Positions 18,205 to 27,396 of a stretch of 64,000 nt of DNA are shown here, piece after piece (position 1 is the stretch's first letter; each line of letters opens with the position of its first letter). Under the pieces are notes generated by a model. The model did not search any database. It saw nothing but the letters and a program-made list of their open reading frames with translations, and had not been told where the DNA came from. Made by a program: the position numbers and the translations under genes. The DNA is from Erwinia persicina NBRC 102418 (GTDB lineage Bacteria; Pseudomonadota; Gammaproteobacteria; Enterobacterales; Enterobacteriaceae). The stretch is taken from contig NZ_BCTN01000001.1 of NCBI RefSeq assembly GCF_001571305.1, positions 1 through 64,000 of the forward strand, in the 5' to 3' direction.

Positions 18205-19403
18205 ACGCCGCCTGGCTCTGTGATGCTGTCCGGACCCCGTTCGGCAAACTGAATGGCTGTCTGGCCACGGTGCGTACCGATAACCTGGCCGCCCTGCCGA
18301 TCACCCGCCTGATGGAACGTTACCCGGCGCTGGACTGGGGCCTGCTTGACGATGTGCTGCTGGGATGCAGCAATCAGGCCGGAGAAGATAATCGTAACGT
18401 CGCCCGCATGGCACTGCTGCTGGCCGGGTTGCCGACCTCCGTCCCCGGCTGCACGCTGAACCGCCTGTGTGGCTCCAGTCTGGATGCGGTGGCTACGGCG
18501 GCCAGAGCCCTGCGCGCCGGCGACGCTGACCTGATGATCGCAGGCGGCGTGGAAAGTATGTCACGGGCACCCTATGTGATGGCCAAGGCCGGGCAGCCCT
18601 TCAGCCGGCAGATGCAGCTGGAAGATACCACCATGGGATGGCGGCTGATTAACCCGCAAATGAAGGCACTGTACGGCGTAGAGTCGATGCCGCAGACGGC
18701 AGAGAACGTTGCACTGCGCTTTAGCATCAGTCGGGCAGATCAGGACGCGTTCGCCCTGCGTAGTCAGCTCCGTACTGCCGCGGCGCGGGAGCGTGGTTTT
18801 TACACTCGTCAGATAATGAACGTCTGCGTCTCGCAACCGAAAGGTGAACCCCACTGCGTTACCCGGGATGAACACCCCCGCACCACCTCCCTGCGGGCAC
18901 TGGCCATGTTGCCGCCGGTGGTCAACCCGCAGGGCAGCGTGACAGCGGGCAATGCCTCGGGTCTGAACGACGGTGCCTGTGCACTGCTGCTGGCCAGTGA
19001 TACCGGCCTCAGACAGTCCGGCCTGCAACCGCTGGCCCGCATCGTGGCCAGCGCGGTCACCGGTATTGAACCGACAATCATGGGCTTTGCCCCGGTGCAG
19101 GCGGTGCGCAAGGTGCTGGCGCGTGCGGGACTCAGCCTCGGGCAGATTGACGTATTCGAACTGAATGAAGCCTTTGCCGCCCAGGCCCTGGCCGTGACCC
19201 GCGCGCTCGGGCTGCCGGACGATGCCGGCCATGTCAATCCTAACGGCGGTGCCATCGCCCTTGGCCACCCGCTGGGTGCCTCGGGAGCCAGACTGGTGAT
19301 GAATGCCGCCTGGGCGTTGCAGGAAAACGGCGGCCGATACGGGCTTTGTGCCATGTGTATTGGCGTGGGTCAGGGTATCGCCCTGATTATCGAGAGGACA
19401 TAA
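18201..19403 (+). CDS. pcaF: 3-oxoadipyl-CoA thiolase
   Basis: A 400-residue thiolase that cleaves 3-oxoadipyl-CoA to succinyl-CoA and acetyl-CoA. The acyl-accepting Cys is in 'LNRLCGSSLDAV' (about residue 90), the catalytic His in 'GGAIALGHPLGASGAR' and the second Cys in 'CAMCIGVGQG'. 'NEAFAAQ' is also present. Length matches PcaF/PaaJ. Assigned pcaF rather than paaJ because of the pcaIJ-D context. Confidence 0.94.
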   Translation: MNAAWLCDAVRTPFGKLNGCLATVRTDNLAALPITRLMERYPALDWGLLDDVLLGCSNQAGEDNRNVARMALLLAGLPTSVPGCTLNRLCGSSLDAVATAARALRAGDADLMIAGGVESMSRAPYVMAKAGQPFSRQMQLEDTTMGWRLINPQMKALYGVESMPQTAENVALRFSISRADQDAFALRSQLRTAAARERGFYTRQIMNVCVSQPKGEPHCVTRDEHPRTTSLRALAMLPPVVNPQGSVTAGNASGLNDGACALLLASDTGLRQSGLQPLARIVASAVTGIEPTIMGFAPVQAVRKVLARAGLSLGQIDVFELNEAFAAQALAVTRALGLPDDAGHVNPNGGAIALGHPLGASGARLVMNAAWALQENGGRYGLCAMCIGVGQGIALIIERT

Positions 19404-19404
19404 G

Positions 19405-20181
19405 ATGAAGATGGATTTCCGGCTGGATGGCCCTGAAGATGCACCGTTGCTGGTGCTATCAAACTCGTTAGGCACCACTCTTGACCTGTGGCAACCGCTG
19501 ATGGCGGCGCTGACCCGACACTTCCACGTGCTGCGTTATAACGCACGCGGCCACGGTTCAACACCTTTGCCCGCCTCGTCGCTGACCCTGGAACGTTTGG
19601 GCCTTGATGTGATCGACCTGCTGGATAAGCTGCGGGTGGAGCAGGCGCTGTTTTGCGGTATTTCGCTCGGAGGCATGACCGGCCTGTGGTTAAGCCGGTT
19701 TTATCCGCAGCGTTTTCACCGCATGGTGGTGGCCAACACCGCGGCCCGTATTGGCACACCGGAAAGCTGGCTAAACCGTGCAACGCAGATACGCCGGGAC
19801 GGTCTCAGCACGGTGGCCGCCACCTGTTCATCGCGCTGGTTCACGCCGGAGTTTGTGCGTGCAGCCCATCCCCAGGTCACCCGACTGATCATGCAGCTGG
19901 CACATGCCGATCCGGCCGGCTATGCCGCATGCTGTGAAGTGCTGGCGGCCGCAGACCTGCGTGCGGATGTCCGGCGAATGACGGTTCCCCTGCTGGTGAT
20001 AGCCGGTGAGCAGGATGCGGTCACCACGGTGGAGGATGCCCGCTGGCTGACCAGCCATATTCCCGCCGCTTCGCTGCTCAGGCTACCGTCCTCTCACCTC
20101 TCCTGCATTGCCTGTCCCGCAGCGTTCAGCGAGGCCGTCAGCGAGTTCCTGCTGCGCGGAAGCACAAATCCACCGGGCTAG
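19405..20181 (+). CDS. pcaD: 3-oxoadipate enol-lactonase
   Basis: A 258-residue alpha/beta hydrolase. The nucleophile Ser is in 'FCGISLGGM' (about residue 91), the acid in 'AGEQDAVT' and the His in 'LPSSHLSCIAC'. It hydrolyses 3-oxoadipate enol-lactone to 3-oxoadipate and so links CatC with PcaIJ. Last gene of the pcaIJFD run. Its stop shares a CTAG with the stop of the convergent acyltransferase gene, an overlap of four bases. Confidence 0.93.
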   Translation: MKMDFRLDGPEDAPLLVLSNSLGTTLDLWQPLMAALTRHFHVLRYNARGHGSTPLPASSLTLERLGLDVIDLLDKLRVEQALFCGISLGGMTGLWLSRFYPQRFHRMVVANTAARIGTPESWLNRATQIRRDGLSTVAATCSSRWFTPEFVRAAHPQVTRLIMQLAHADPAGYAACCEVLAAADLRADVRRMTVPLLVIAGEQDAVTTVEDARWLTSHIPAASLLRLPSSHLSCIACPAAFSEAVSEFLLRGSTNPPG

Positions 20182-21254
20182 CGGGGGTCAAACTTCATCC
20201 GCAGCAGCTTAGGGTAAATAAACAGTGACTGACCCCAGCCCCGGTTAAGCAGCGTCCATACGGCCACCGAACAGCCGACGCACAGCGCTGTCATCACCGG
20301 TGGGAATGCCACCGCCCACAGCAGGGAAAATGCCGGGGTGGCGAAGAGCTGGTGACCCACGGCAAACAGGATCGCTGACAGACCAAAAAACTCGATAAAA
20401 ATACGGTGCAGCACGTAGATCTGTAGCGTATTTTTGCCCACCCAGTTTAACCAGCGCAGGGAAAACAGCTGGTTCAGCCCGCGACAGGCGGCAATACAGC
20501 CGAGGATCGCCACCACGCAGAGAAACAGGCTCTGTTCCAGCCCCAGCAGGCTGTGCCCGACCGTCAGCAGCAGCAGCAACGTCCACGGCAGCAGATTACC
20601 TCGCCGCCATTCACTCCAGCGGATCAGGATCTCACTGTAAAATGATCCCAGCAGGAAGAAGATAAAATACTGCGAGAGACTCTCCGGTCCCCAGCCAGGG
20701 ATGATATTCGCCACCGCGGCGTAATTCAGAGCCACGGCCACCAGCAGGAGCGGCAGCTTCAGGTCACGGAACACCCGGGCAAACAGGAAAAACAGGCCCA
20801 GAGCATAGAGATACCAGGAGGCACTCATCGCCAGTAGCATCAGCTTAAGGAACTGCCACGGCGAGTCCGCCCAGGCGGCATTGAGATTACCGGAGAGGCG
20901 CTCGCCCATCATTCCCTGCGACACGCCGTTAATCATCAGCCACTGGATAGCCCCCCAGAGAAAATAGAGGTAGAACAGATTAGTGACTCGGCTGGTGAAC
21001 ACCTGTTTCCAGGGCCGGTTGAGAATGGCATTTGCCGCCAGCAGACCCGAGACAAAGAAAAATGCCGGCATCCGCAGCGGGGAAAGATAATGATTAAAGG
21101 CCAGCCAGAGTCGGGCGGGTAACTGCCCTGCGGTAAGATGAGGAACCACATCCGCATAGCCGGGAAGGACAACGTGGTAGAGAACAACGAGTAGAATACA
21201 TCCGCCTTTCAGGGTATTGACCCAGGCGATATCTTTTTTTTGAGTCGATGGCAT
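20178..21254 (-). CDS. YcfT-like inner-membrane acyltransferase-3 family protein (copy 1)
   Basis: A 358-residue integral membrane protein of the acyltransferase-3/OafA superfamily, closest in appearance to E. coli YcfT. The N-terminal 'WVNTLKGGCILLVVLYHVV' carries the conserved His of the first membrane helix, and 'SPLRMPAFFFVSGLLA' is the second hallmark. About ten hydrophobic segments. Such proteins usually move acyl groups onto surface sugars; the substrate here is unknown. The ATG of MPSTQKK is selected because AGGAG lies upstream. It is clearly paralogous to the next gene, upstream on the same strand. Confidence 0.82.
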   Translation of the reverse strand: MPSTQKKDIAWVNTLKGGCILLVVLYHVVLPGYADVVPHLTAGQLPARLWLAFNHYLSPLRMPAFFFVSGLLAANAILNRPWKQVFTSRVTNLFYLYFLWGAIQWLMINGVSQGMMGERLSGNLNAAWADSPWQFLKLMLLAMSASWYLYALGLFFLFARVFRDLKLPLLLVAVALNYAAVANIIPGWGPESLSQYFIFFLLGSFYSEILIRWSEWRRGNLLPWTLLLLLTVGHSLLGLEQSLFLCVVAILGCIAACRGLNQLFSLRWLNWVGKNTLQIYVLHRIFIEFFGLSAILFAVGHQLFATPAFSLLWAVAFPPVMTALCVGCSVAVWTLLNRGWGQSLFIYPKLLRMKFDPR

Positions 21255-21385
21255 ATCGGGACTCCTGCTGTGATGGTCTGCTGTGTAAAAAAGAGAAAGT
21301 CTGCCTCCGTTATCCACGGTTTATTATATTTATTGGTCTTCTTAAACTGCCGACCCGCCCTGTTCCGTTGCCGGGCCAGACGGGT

Positions 21386-21414
21386 ATAAAAAAGGCCGAT
21401 AAAGATTACCGGCC
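21386..21414 (-). terminator. Terminator after acyltransferase copy 2
   Basis: Stem GGCCGGTAA / TTATCGGCC (minus strand, one G-U pair) with a TCT loop, followed by a run of six T and TA, just after the stop codon of the upstream acyltransferase gene. Confidence 0.8.
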
Positions 21415-21429
21415 ATAAGGGTCTGGTTC

Positions 21430-22524
21430 TCAGCCGTTGCTGACGGCTTTTTCTGCAGGCTGCCGCTTGCGTAACAGTCGCGGATAGATAAACAGCGCTT
21501 TGCCGGGCCCGCGATTTAACAGATTCCAGGCAATCAGCGAAATACAGGTGGTCACCGCCACCGCGGCTACCGGCAGCAACAGTGACCAGCTGAGCGAGAA
21601 GGCTTGACTGTCGAACAGGCTGTATTTCACTGCCAGGGTCAGCATGGTCAGGCCCAGCAGTTCAATAAAGATACGGTGCAGCACGTAAATTTGCAGCGTG
21701 TTGCGGCCAATCCAGTTCAGCCAGGCCATATTGAAACGGTTATTTAACGCCCGGCAGAGCACAATACCGGCCACGATCGCCACGATGCAGTAGAACGGAT
21801 TTTTCATCATGCCTGCCGCATGATGCGCAACCCCAACCAGCACCATGGCCGCCAGCAGTGCCAGATGGCGGCGTGACAGTTGGCTGATCTCCACCAGCGT
21901 ATGGCTGAAGAAGGCTCCCAGCACAAAATAGACGAAGTTCTGTACCACACCGTTTGGTCCCCAGCCCGGCACCAGATGAAACTGGGTAGCGTAGTTGAGG
22001 AGGATCGCCCCCACCAGCAGTAACGTCTTCTGGCGGTGAAACAGTTTCGCGGCGATAAAATAGCCTGCCAGCGCGTACAGATACCACAGGCTGGTCATTG
22101 ACAGCGTTAGCAGCTTAACAAACTCCAGCGGCGTACTGGCATAAGCAGCATTGACCGAGGTCGAGAGTTTTTGTCCAATCAGATTGGCCGATATATTATA
22201 AATACTGGCCCACTGGATGACGCCCCAGAGGATATACAGATAGAGAATATTAGTGAATTTTTTAGTAAATACTTCATTCCAGCTCTTTTTACTAATGGCA
22301 CTGGCCGCCAGTAAACCGGAGACAAAAAAGAAGGCCGGCATCCGTAGCGGCGAAAGATATTTATTAAAAATCACCCACATTTCTGCCGGTATCATTCCGG
22401 CCGTCAGATAAGGCAGGGAAGGAATAAAGGTGGTGATAATAGTGTGGTGCAGTACCACCAGTAATATACAGCCCCCCTTGAGGGTATTAATCCAGAGGAC
22501 TTCTTGCTTGCCAGCGACAGACAT
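21430..22524 (-). CDS. YcfT-like inner-membrane acyltransferase-3 family protein (copy 2)
   Basis: A 364-residue paralogue of its neighbour, with the same landmarks: 'WINTLKGGCILLVVLHHTI' at the N-terminus and 'SPLRMPAFFFVSGLLAASA' near residue 60, and matching 'NWIGRNTLQIYVLHRIFIE' towards the C-terminus. A polytopic membrane protein. A terminator separates the two copies, so they are probably transcribed independently. No clear Shine-Dalgarno. The function is inferred only at family level. Confidence 0.8.
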   Translation of the reverse strand: MSVAGKQEVLWINTLKGGCILLVVLHHTIITTFIPSLPYLTAGMIPAEMWVIFNKYLSPLRMPAFFFVSGLLAASAISKKSWNEVFTKKFTNILYLYILWGVIQWASIYNISANLIGQKLSTSVNAAYASTPLEFVKLLTLSMTSLWYLYALAGYFIAAKLFHRQKTLLLVGAILLNYATQFHLVPGWGPNGVVQNFVYFVLGAFFSHTLVEISQLSRRHLALLAAMVLVGVAHHAAGMMKNPFYCIVAIVAGIVLCRALNNRFNMAWLNWIGRNTLQIYVLHRIFIELLGLTMLTLAVKYSLFDSQAFSLSWSLLLPVAAVAVTTCISLIAWNLLNRGPGKALFIYPRLLRKRQPAEKAVSNG

Positions 22525-22696
22525 ATAAATGCAAACCTGATTTCATCATATTATCCCGGGAGTATCTCCTTTACCCCGGCGGATCACTATGAGGATCATC
22601 TGAAAGATTTCTTAATATTTCCCTTTGTATAAAATCTCTTCAGTATTCCCGCCAGATTACAATCAGGTAGTGTATTTATTTAAGATTATCCTTATT

Positions 22697-22722
22697 AAAA
22701 AAAACGCCCTGGTATCAGGGCG
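22697..22722 (-). terminator. dcyD terminator
   Basis: Stem CGCCCTG / CAGGGCG with a 4-base loop, followed on the minus strand by eight T residues. Confidence 0.9.
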
Positions 22723-22729
22723 CATGTTG

Positions 22730-23707
22730 TCAGCAGTAGGCAAACAATGCCGGAGCCCCGCCGGTGTGAATAAAGACAATGGGTCCCTCTCGGCGGAAAC
22801 GCTGCTGACTGATGCCGTCAATCAGCCCGGCCATCGCCTTACCGGTGTAGACCGGATCAAGGAAAATGCCTTCCAGCCTTGCCAGCAGCTTCACCGCTTC
22901 CATGCCCTCTTCATTCGGCACGCCGTATCCCGGGGCAAAGTAGTCATCCCACAGGGTAAGGGGGGCGGTACTGGTCATCTCCAGCGACTGCGCCAGGGCC
23001 TGGCGGATGCGCTCCACCTTCGGCAACTGGTCGGCTGCCCGGCGCGAAACGGTGACGCCCACCAGCTCGGTATCCGGCAGCAGATGCTCCAGCCCCACCG
23101 CCAGCCCTGCGTGTGTGCCTGCACTGCCAGAGGCCACCACCACCGCCGCAAAATCGACCACGCCCTCAGACTGGTGTGCAATCTCCTGAGCGCAGTCAAC
23201 GTAGCCCAGAGCGCCCAGCGCATTGGATCCCCCCACCGGAAGGATGTAAGGACGAAAACCCTGGGCTTCCAGCAGGGTGGCCTGCTTCTCCAGCTGTTCA
23301 TCAGGCGCATGGAGCGATTCCACCATCACGACCTCGGTGCTCATCAGCTCCAGCAACAGTCGGTTACCGTTATTCAGGTAGTTTTCAGCACTGCTGTTCA
23401 TCGGGTTTTCCAGTAGCGCAACACACTTTAGCCCCAGCTTCGCCGCCACCGCCGCCGTCTGACGCACGTGATTGGACTGAATGGCACCCGCCGTCAGCAG
23501 GACATCCGCTCCGGCACGCAGCGCATCGGCCGCCAGAAACTCCAGCTTCCTCAGTTTATTGCCGCCCATGGCGACGGGCGTGACATCGTCACGTTTAATA
23601 AAAATATCGCGGCCGAGGTAATCGGACAAACGCGGCAGGTGTTCTAAGGGCGTGGGCGAACCCAGCAGTTCTACGCGGGGGAAATTAGCAATATGGTATA
23701 AGGACAA
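22730..23707 (-). CDS. dcyD: D-cysteine desulfhydrase
   Basis: A 325-residue PLP enzyme that breaks D-cysteine into pyruvate, sulfide and ammonia. The PLP lysine lies in '[10 protein letters not shown]' (about residue 51), followed by '[18 protein letters not shown]'; '[16 protein letters not shown]' is the phosphate-binding loop. It follows fliZ as in the E. coli fliA-fliZ-tcyJ-dcyD region, but the cystine-binding protein gene tcyJ (fliY) is missing between them and no cystine permease genes follow. The C-terminus ends a few residues shorter than in E. coli. Confidence 0.95.
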   Translation of the reverse strand: MSLYHIANFPRVELLGSPTPLEHLPRLSDYLGRDIFIKRDDVTPVAMGGNKLRKLEFLAADALRAGADVLLTAGAIQSNHVRQTAAVAAKLGLKCVALLENPMNSSAENYLNNGNRLLLELMSTEVVMVESLHAPDEQLEKQATLLEAQGFRPYILPVGGSNALGALGYVDCAQEIAHQSEGVVDFAAVVVASGSAGTHAGLAVGLEHLLPDTELVGVTVSRRAADQLPKVERIRQALAQSLEMTSTAPLTLWDDYFAPGYGVPNEEGMEAVKLLARLEGIFLDPVYTGKAMAGLIDGISQQRFRREGPIVFIHTGGAPALFAYC

Positions 23708-23849
23708 CGCGGCCTCCAGAGCAGGCGTTCAGGTTATCCTTACAGTGTTGCAGAAGATGACCGGATGGTCACCTTCCAATTGAAGCGGTGAAATAACCCG
23801 GCGATGGGGGCTGCAGCCAGTGCAGCTGCCGCGTCCACGTGAAGGCTAT

Positions 23850-24353
23850 TTAATTGCGCTGCCAGCCAAGGAATTGATCATATTTGCGCAGCGCTATGCG
23901 ATAGTTATTATTTCCCGCATCGGGCAGATCGTTTTCCAGGCATTCGTGCCAGCTCGGCCCGCTCAGGCGCTCTGCCGGAAAGCCCCTTGCTGACAGCATA
24001 TCGTCAAGACGACGCAGGCGAACAACATATTCGCGAATCGTGCTGTGGCTCATTTCGGTCTGCTCAAACAGATACTGTTTGAACGCCATGATGTCAAAGT
24101 AAGTCGGATGGGTGTTGCAATAAATGTCGCTACAAAAACGGCACAGTGCCGTCAGCTCATTCTGTAATTTTAACCAGACCTGATCGTCGATCAGCTGATC
24201 CATCCGGGCGATGGCCTCTTTGTTAATGATCTGACCACGAAAAACCAGTGCCATGCGATCCAATACTTTTCCGCAGTGGGAGCAATTGCTCTGGCTGTGT
24301 TTGTAGTCTTTCAAATAACGGCTCAACGGCCTCATTTTAGTTTTGGATCCCAT
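23850..24353 (-). CDS. fliZ: FliZ, flagellar regulator
   Basis: A 167-residue DNA-binding protein that in E. coli represses sigma-S promoters and posttranslationally supports FlhDC activity. The 'RPLSRYLKDYKHSQSNCSHCGKVLDR' start (with a CxxC pair, and a second CxxC-like pair 'CRFCSD') and 'FEQTEMSHSTIREYVVRLRRL' helix match FliZ closely; the C-terminal tail is about 16 residues shorter than in E. coli. Starts 43 bases after fliA, so co-transcribed with it. Confidence 0.95.
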   Translation of the reverse strand: MGSKTKMRPLSRYLKDYKHSQSNCSHCGKVLDRMALVFRGQIINKEAIARMDQLIDDQVWLKLQNELTALCRFCSDIYCNTHPTYFDIMAFKQYLFEQTEMSHSTIREYVVRLRRLDDMLSARGFPAERLSGPSWHECLENDLPDAGNNNYRIALRKYDQFLGWQRN

Positions 24354-24396
24354 TCGAGATTCCCCGGTTGGTGTTGAGAGTGCAAAACTGACCTGG

Positions 24397-25119
24397 TCAG
24401 CGCGCTCCCGTTAACCGGGCGCGCAGGCGTTTTATCGCCTGACTGTGCAGCTGGCTGACACGGGACTCGCCCACCTCCAGCACTGCGCCAATCTCTTTTA
24501 AGTTCAGTTCTTCCTGGTAATAGAGCGTCAGCACCATTTTTTCGCGATCGGGCAAGGCCTCAATGGCTTCAATGACTCGCTCACGCAGACTCCCTTCCAT
24601 AAGCTGATGCAGGGGATTGGCTTCTTCATGGCCGTCCGTCACCAGCTCTGCGCTGTCACCGTGTTCTTCACGATATTCGTCGTAAGAGAACAGCTGGCTG
24701 TTGTTCGTATCCAGCAGGATCTGCCGGTACTCTTCCAGCGATACATCCAGCTGCGAAGCCACTTCCTGCTCGGTGGCAGAGCGACCCAGCGCCTGTTCCA
24801 CCTGATGCATGGCCCCCGCCACTTCGCGTGCATTGCGGCGCACGCTGCGTGGTGCCCAGTCACGGCTTCGAAGTTCATCAAGCATGGCTCCCCGAATACG
24901 CTGTACGGCATAGGTAGTGAATGCTGTGCCCTGCAGTGCGTCGTAACGCTCTACGGCATTCAGCAGCCCTATCCCACCGGCCTGTAACAGGTCATCCAGT
25001 TCCACACTGGCTGGCAGGCGAACCTGTAAGCGCAGTGCCTCATGGCGAACCAGCGGTATGTATCGCTGCCACAGCGAATGTTTGTCCATCACGCCATCGG
25101 CGGTATATAGATCGTTCAC
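24397..25119 (-). CDS. fliA: FliA, flagellar sigma factor sigma-28
   Basis: A 240-residue sigma-70-family factor that directs RNA polymerase to late flagellar genes. Region 2 is seen as 'LDDLLQAGGIGLLNAVERYD...FTTYAVQRIRGAMLDELRSRDW' and region 4 as 'LNLKEIGAVLEVGESRVSQLHSQAIKRLR'. Full length. A sigma-28-type promoter lies immediately upstream, giving autoregulation as in E. coli. Confidence 0.97.
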   Translation of the reverse strand: MNDLYTADGVMDKHSLWQRYIPLVRHEALRLQVRLPASVELDDLLQAGGIGLLNAVERYDALQGTAFTTYAVQRIRGAMLDELRSRDWAPRSVRRNAREVAGAMHQVEQALGRSATEQEVASQLDVSLEEYRQILLDTNNSQLFSYDEYREEHGDSAELVTDGHEEANPLHQLMEGSLRERVIEAIEALPDREKMVLTLYYQEELNLKEIGAVLEVGESRVSQLHSQAIKRLRARLTGAR

Positions 25120-25144
25120 TCTGACCTACCCTGCAGTAATTAAG

Positions 25145-25171
25145 TTATCGGCACGATTATCTGTTTCTGTA
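25145..25171 (-). promoter_or_regulatory. Sigma-28 promoter of fliA
   Basis: On the minus strand TACA, a 15-base spacer, then GCCGATAA. The -10 is a perfect match to the sigma-28 consensus and the -35 differs at one base (TAAA). It ends 26 bases before the fliA start codon. Confidence 0.85.
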
Positions 25172-25286
25172 GGGCAAGTTGATTGGGGGAATAGCGGTCA
25201 TAAAGGCGGGTTATTTCATTTTTGTGGACCTGAACGATCCCCGACACCTGATTTTCAGGCGTGGGGATCCCTCAGCGTTAACGCGT

Positions 25287-26255
25287 TCAGTTTTTGCGCA
25301 GCAACCGCTGTCGGGTGTTTTCCGGCACCTGCTGCCACAGGGCACAGACTTTGCCTTCCAGCTCCTGATAAAACGGTATCAGCGTCTGATCTTCCTGCAA
25401 CGTGCGGCGAAAATGCACCGTCCCGTGCAGCGGATCGATAGTCATACGGCGGCTGGTGAACAGACGTTGCAGATCGCTGCGCAGAAACAGGCCGTTGTCC
25501 GCACTGTTGTCCAGCAGGAAGCCCTGTTCATTTTCCCGCACATCGATGTGACAGGCCTCGACCCACGGCCACGCGTGCTCGTCGGTCAGCAGCGTTCCGG
25601 TGATCACACAGGCACCGTAGCGCTCGCGGACCAGATGACTGAACTCATGCTGACTGGCACGGTGCCACAGCCTGGCCTTGACCCGACGTCCCACTTGTGT
25701 CCCCGGGATCACCCCGGCGGGCGGCGGCAGCAACGGAGATGTCAGTACCACAATAAACTGCAGCTGGCGAGAGTACTCAAAGCACGGCTGAGACTGCCGG
25801 TCATACAGCTGCCAGTATTCGTCATCCTCGTCGTTGCGCAGCATTGTGAGGGTGAATCCACGCTGTTGCAGCAGGCTTTGCGCCATGATCGAGGCCGGAT
25901 CGAGCATGGCAAGCACCTTGCTATCGCCCATCACCTTCCAGGTATTCCAGGGCGTGGGCTCCAGCGGACGACGAAAATAGAGAAAACTCTCCTGACGCTG
26001 CAGATAGTGTTCGAAGCGCTGCAGATAATTTTTCCGTTCGTTGTCGTTAGTAATAAACAGCAGGTCTTCCAGCGGAATATGGCTGTCCTTGCTGGCAAAG
26101 ATAGCGCGTATCGTCCAGTTTTTGCTGGACGTCGACGGACTCAGCAAACCCCGGGTCGTTAGCGATTTATCGTCGGGATACTTTTTGCTGTAGCGGTCGT
26201 TGATCTCCTCAAACGGCAGCAGTTCCCCAGGTAACAAGTCATAATTGAAGCGCAT
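25287..26255 (-). CDS. HNH-domain protein in the flagellar regulon
   Basis: A 322-residue protein with a C-terminal HNH_2-type nuclease domain: 'RYGACVITG' (about 212-220), 'VEACHIDV' with the conserved His (236), and 'DNGLFLRSDLQRLF' (about 253-266). The first ~190 residues show no domain I can name. HNH_2 domains occur in restriction-type and stand-alone endonucleases; no target or partner gene is visible beside it. It sits between fliA and the flagellin-sugar genes, and its own upstream region carries a near-perfect sigma-28 promoter, so it should be expressed with late flagellar genes. Nuclease activity and role are inferences. Shine-Dalgarno AGGGTG. Confidence 0.8.
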   Translation of the reverse strand: MRFNYDLLPGELLPFEEINDRYSKKYPDDKSLTTRGLLSPSTSSKNWTIRAIFASKDSHIPLEDLLFITNDNERKNYLQRFEHYLQRQESFLYFRRPLEPTPWNTWKVMGDSKVLAMLDPASIMAQSLLQQRGFTLTMLRNDEDDEYWQLYDRQSQPCFEYSRQLQFIVVLTSPLLPPPAGVIPGTQVGRRVKARLWHRASQHEFSHLVRERYGACVITGTLLTDEHAWPWVEACHIDVRENEQGFLLDNSADNGLFLRSDLQRLFTSRRMTIDPLHGTVHFRRTLQEDQTLIPFYQELEGKVCALWQQVPENTRQRLLRKN

Positions 26256-26335
26256 AGCACCCTACCCCAGCAGACCGATAAGTACCCCGTACAGTGTCTG
26301 CACGCAGGCGAAAAGTTAAAAATCGCAATAACGTG

Positions 26336-26362
26336 TTATCGGCAGAATGTTAAGGATCTGTA
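26336..26362 (-). promoter_or_regulatory. Sigma-28 promoter upstream of the HNH gene
   Basis: TACA, 15 bases, GCCGATAA on the minus strand, the same two boxes and spacing as the fliA promoter. The -10 end is 80 bases before the HNH start codon. Confidence 0.75.
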
Positions 26363-26526
26363 AGGTTGTTTCCTTTTTCGGCGCGTTTTTTCTGCCGCTA
26401 TAGGTTTGAATACCCCTCTTTCTTCCCGTTATTTCAGCCATTGATCCGCTGCCATCCTTTTACAATTTCAGTAAGTGATGGGCGAATGCCCGCCTGCCCA
26501 CATTCTGATAAAAAAGAAGACACTCT

Positions 26527-27396
26527 ATGAAAGGTATTGTTCTTGCAGGAGGCACAGGTTCCCGCCTTCATCCTGTGACCTGCGGCGTCTCTAAACAACT
26601 GCTGCCGGTCTACGACAAACCCATGGTTTACTATCCCTTGTCAGTGCTGATGCTGGCAGGGATCCGCGATATTCTCCTGATAACCACTCCGGAAGATCTG
26701 CAGGCCTTTCAGCGCCTGCTGAAAGATGGCCGCCATCTGGGCATTACACTGACCTATGCCGTTCAGCCCACACCCGATGGCCTGGCGCAGGCCTTCACTA
26801 TTGGTGAAAGTTTTCTCGCGGGAGAAGGCTGTGCGCTGGTGCTGGGTGACAACATCTTCTTCGGACAAAGTTTTGCGAAAAAGCTGGAGGACGTGGCTGC
26901 CCGTTCGCAGGGAGCGACGGTTTTCGGTTATCAGGTGATGGATCCGGAACGTTTTGGCGTCGTGGAGTTCGATAAAGAATTCAAGGCACTGTCGATAGAA
27001 GAAAAACCGCTAAAACCCAGGTCGAACTATGCCGTCACCGGACTCTACTTCTATGACCATCATGTCGTAGAGATGGCAAAACGGGTTCAGCCTTCTGCAC
27101 GTGGAGAGCTGGAAATAACCACGCTGAATCAGATGTACCTCAATGATGGCCTGCTGAATGTTGAAGTGCTGGGGCGTGGCTTTGCCTGGCTGGATACCGG
27201 AACGCACGATAGTTTACTGGAAGCCTCTACCTTTATTCATACCATCGAAAAACGTCAGGGTTTCAAAGTGGCGTGTCTAGAAGAGATAGCCTGGCGTAAA
27301 GGCTGGATAAGCACAGACCAGATGCTGGAACGGGCAACATGGCTGGGTAAAACTCAGTACGGCAGCTATCTTCGTCAACTGGCCGAGGAGATATAA
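26527..27396 (+). CDS. rmlA: Glucose-1-phosphate thymidylyltransferase
   Basis: A 289-residue nucleotidyltransferase making dTDP-glucose from dTTP and glucose-1-phosphate. The nucleotide-binding '[13 protein letters not shown]' at residues 6-18 and '[11 protein letters not shown]' near 109 are diagnostic. First gene of a rmlA-rmlC-rmlD run; its stop abuts the next start with no gap. dTDP-glucose feeds both rhamnose and 4-amino-sugar synthesis, which fits the VioA-like gene nearby. Confidence 0.96.
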   Translation: MKGIVLAGGTGSRLHPVTCGVSKQLLPVYDKPMVYYPLSVLMLAGIRDILLITTPEDLQAFQRLLKDGRHLGITLTYAVQPTPDGLAQAFTIGESFLAGEGCALVLGDNIFFGQSFAKKLEDVAARSQGATVFGYQVMDPERFGVVEFDKEFKALSIEEKPLKPRSNYAVTGLYFYDHHVVEMAKRVQPSARGELEITTLNQMYLNDGLLNVEVLGRGFAWLDTGTHDSLLEASTFIHTIEKRQGFKVACLEEIAWRKGWISTDQMLERATWLGKTQYGSYLRQLAEEI

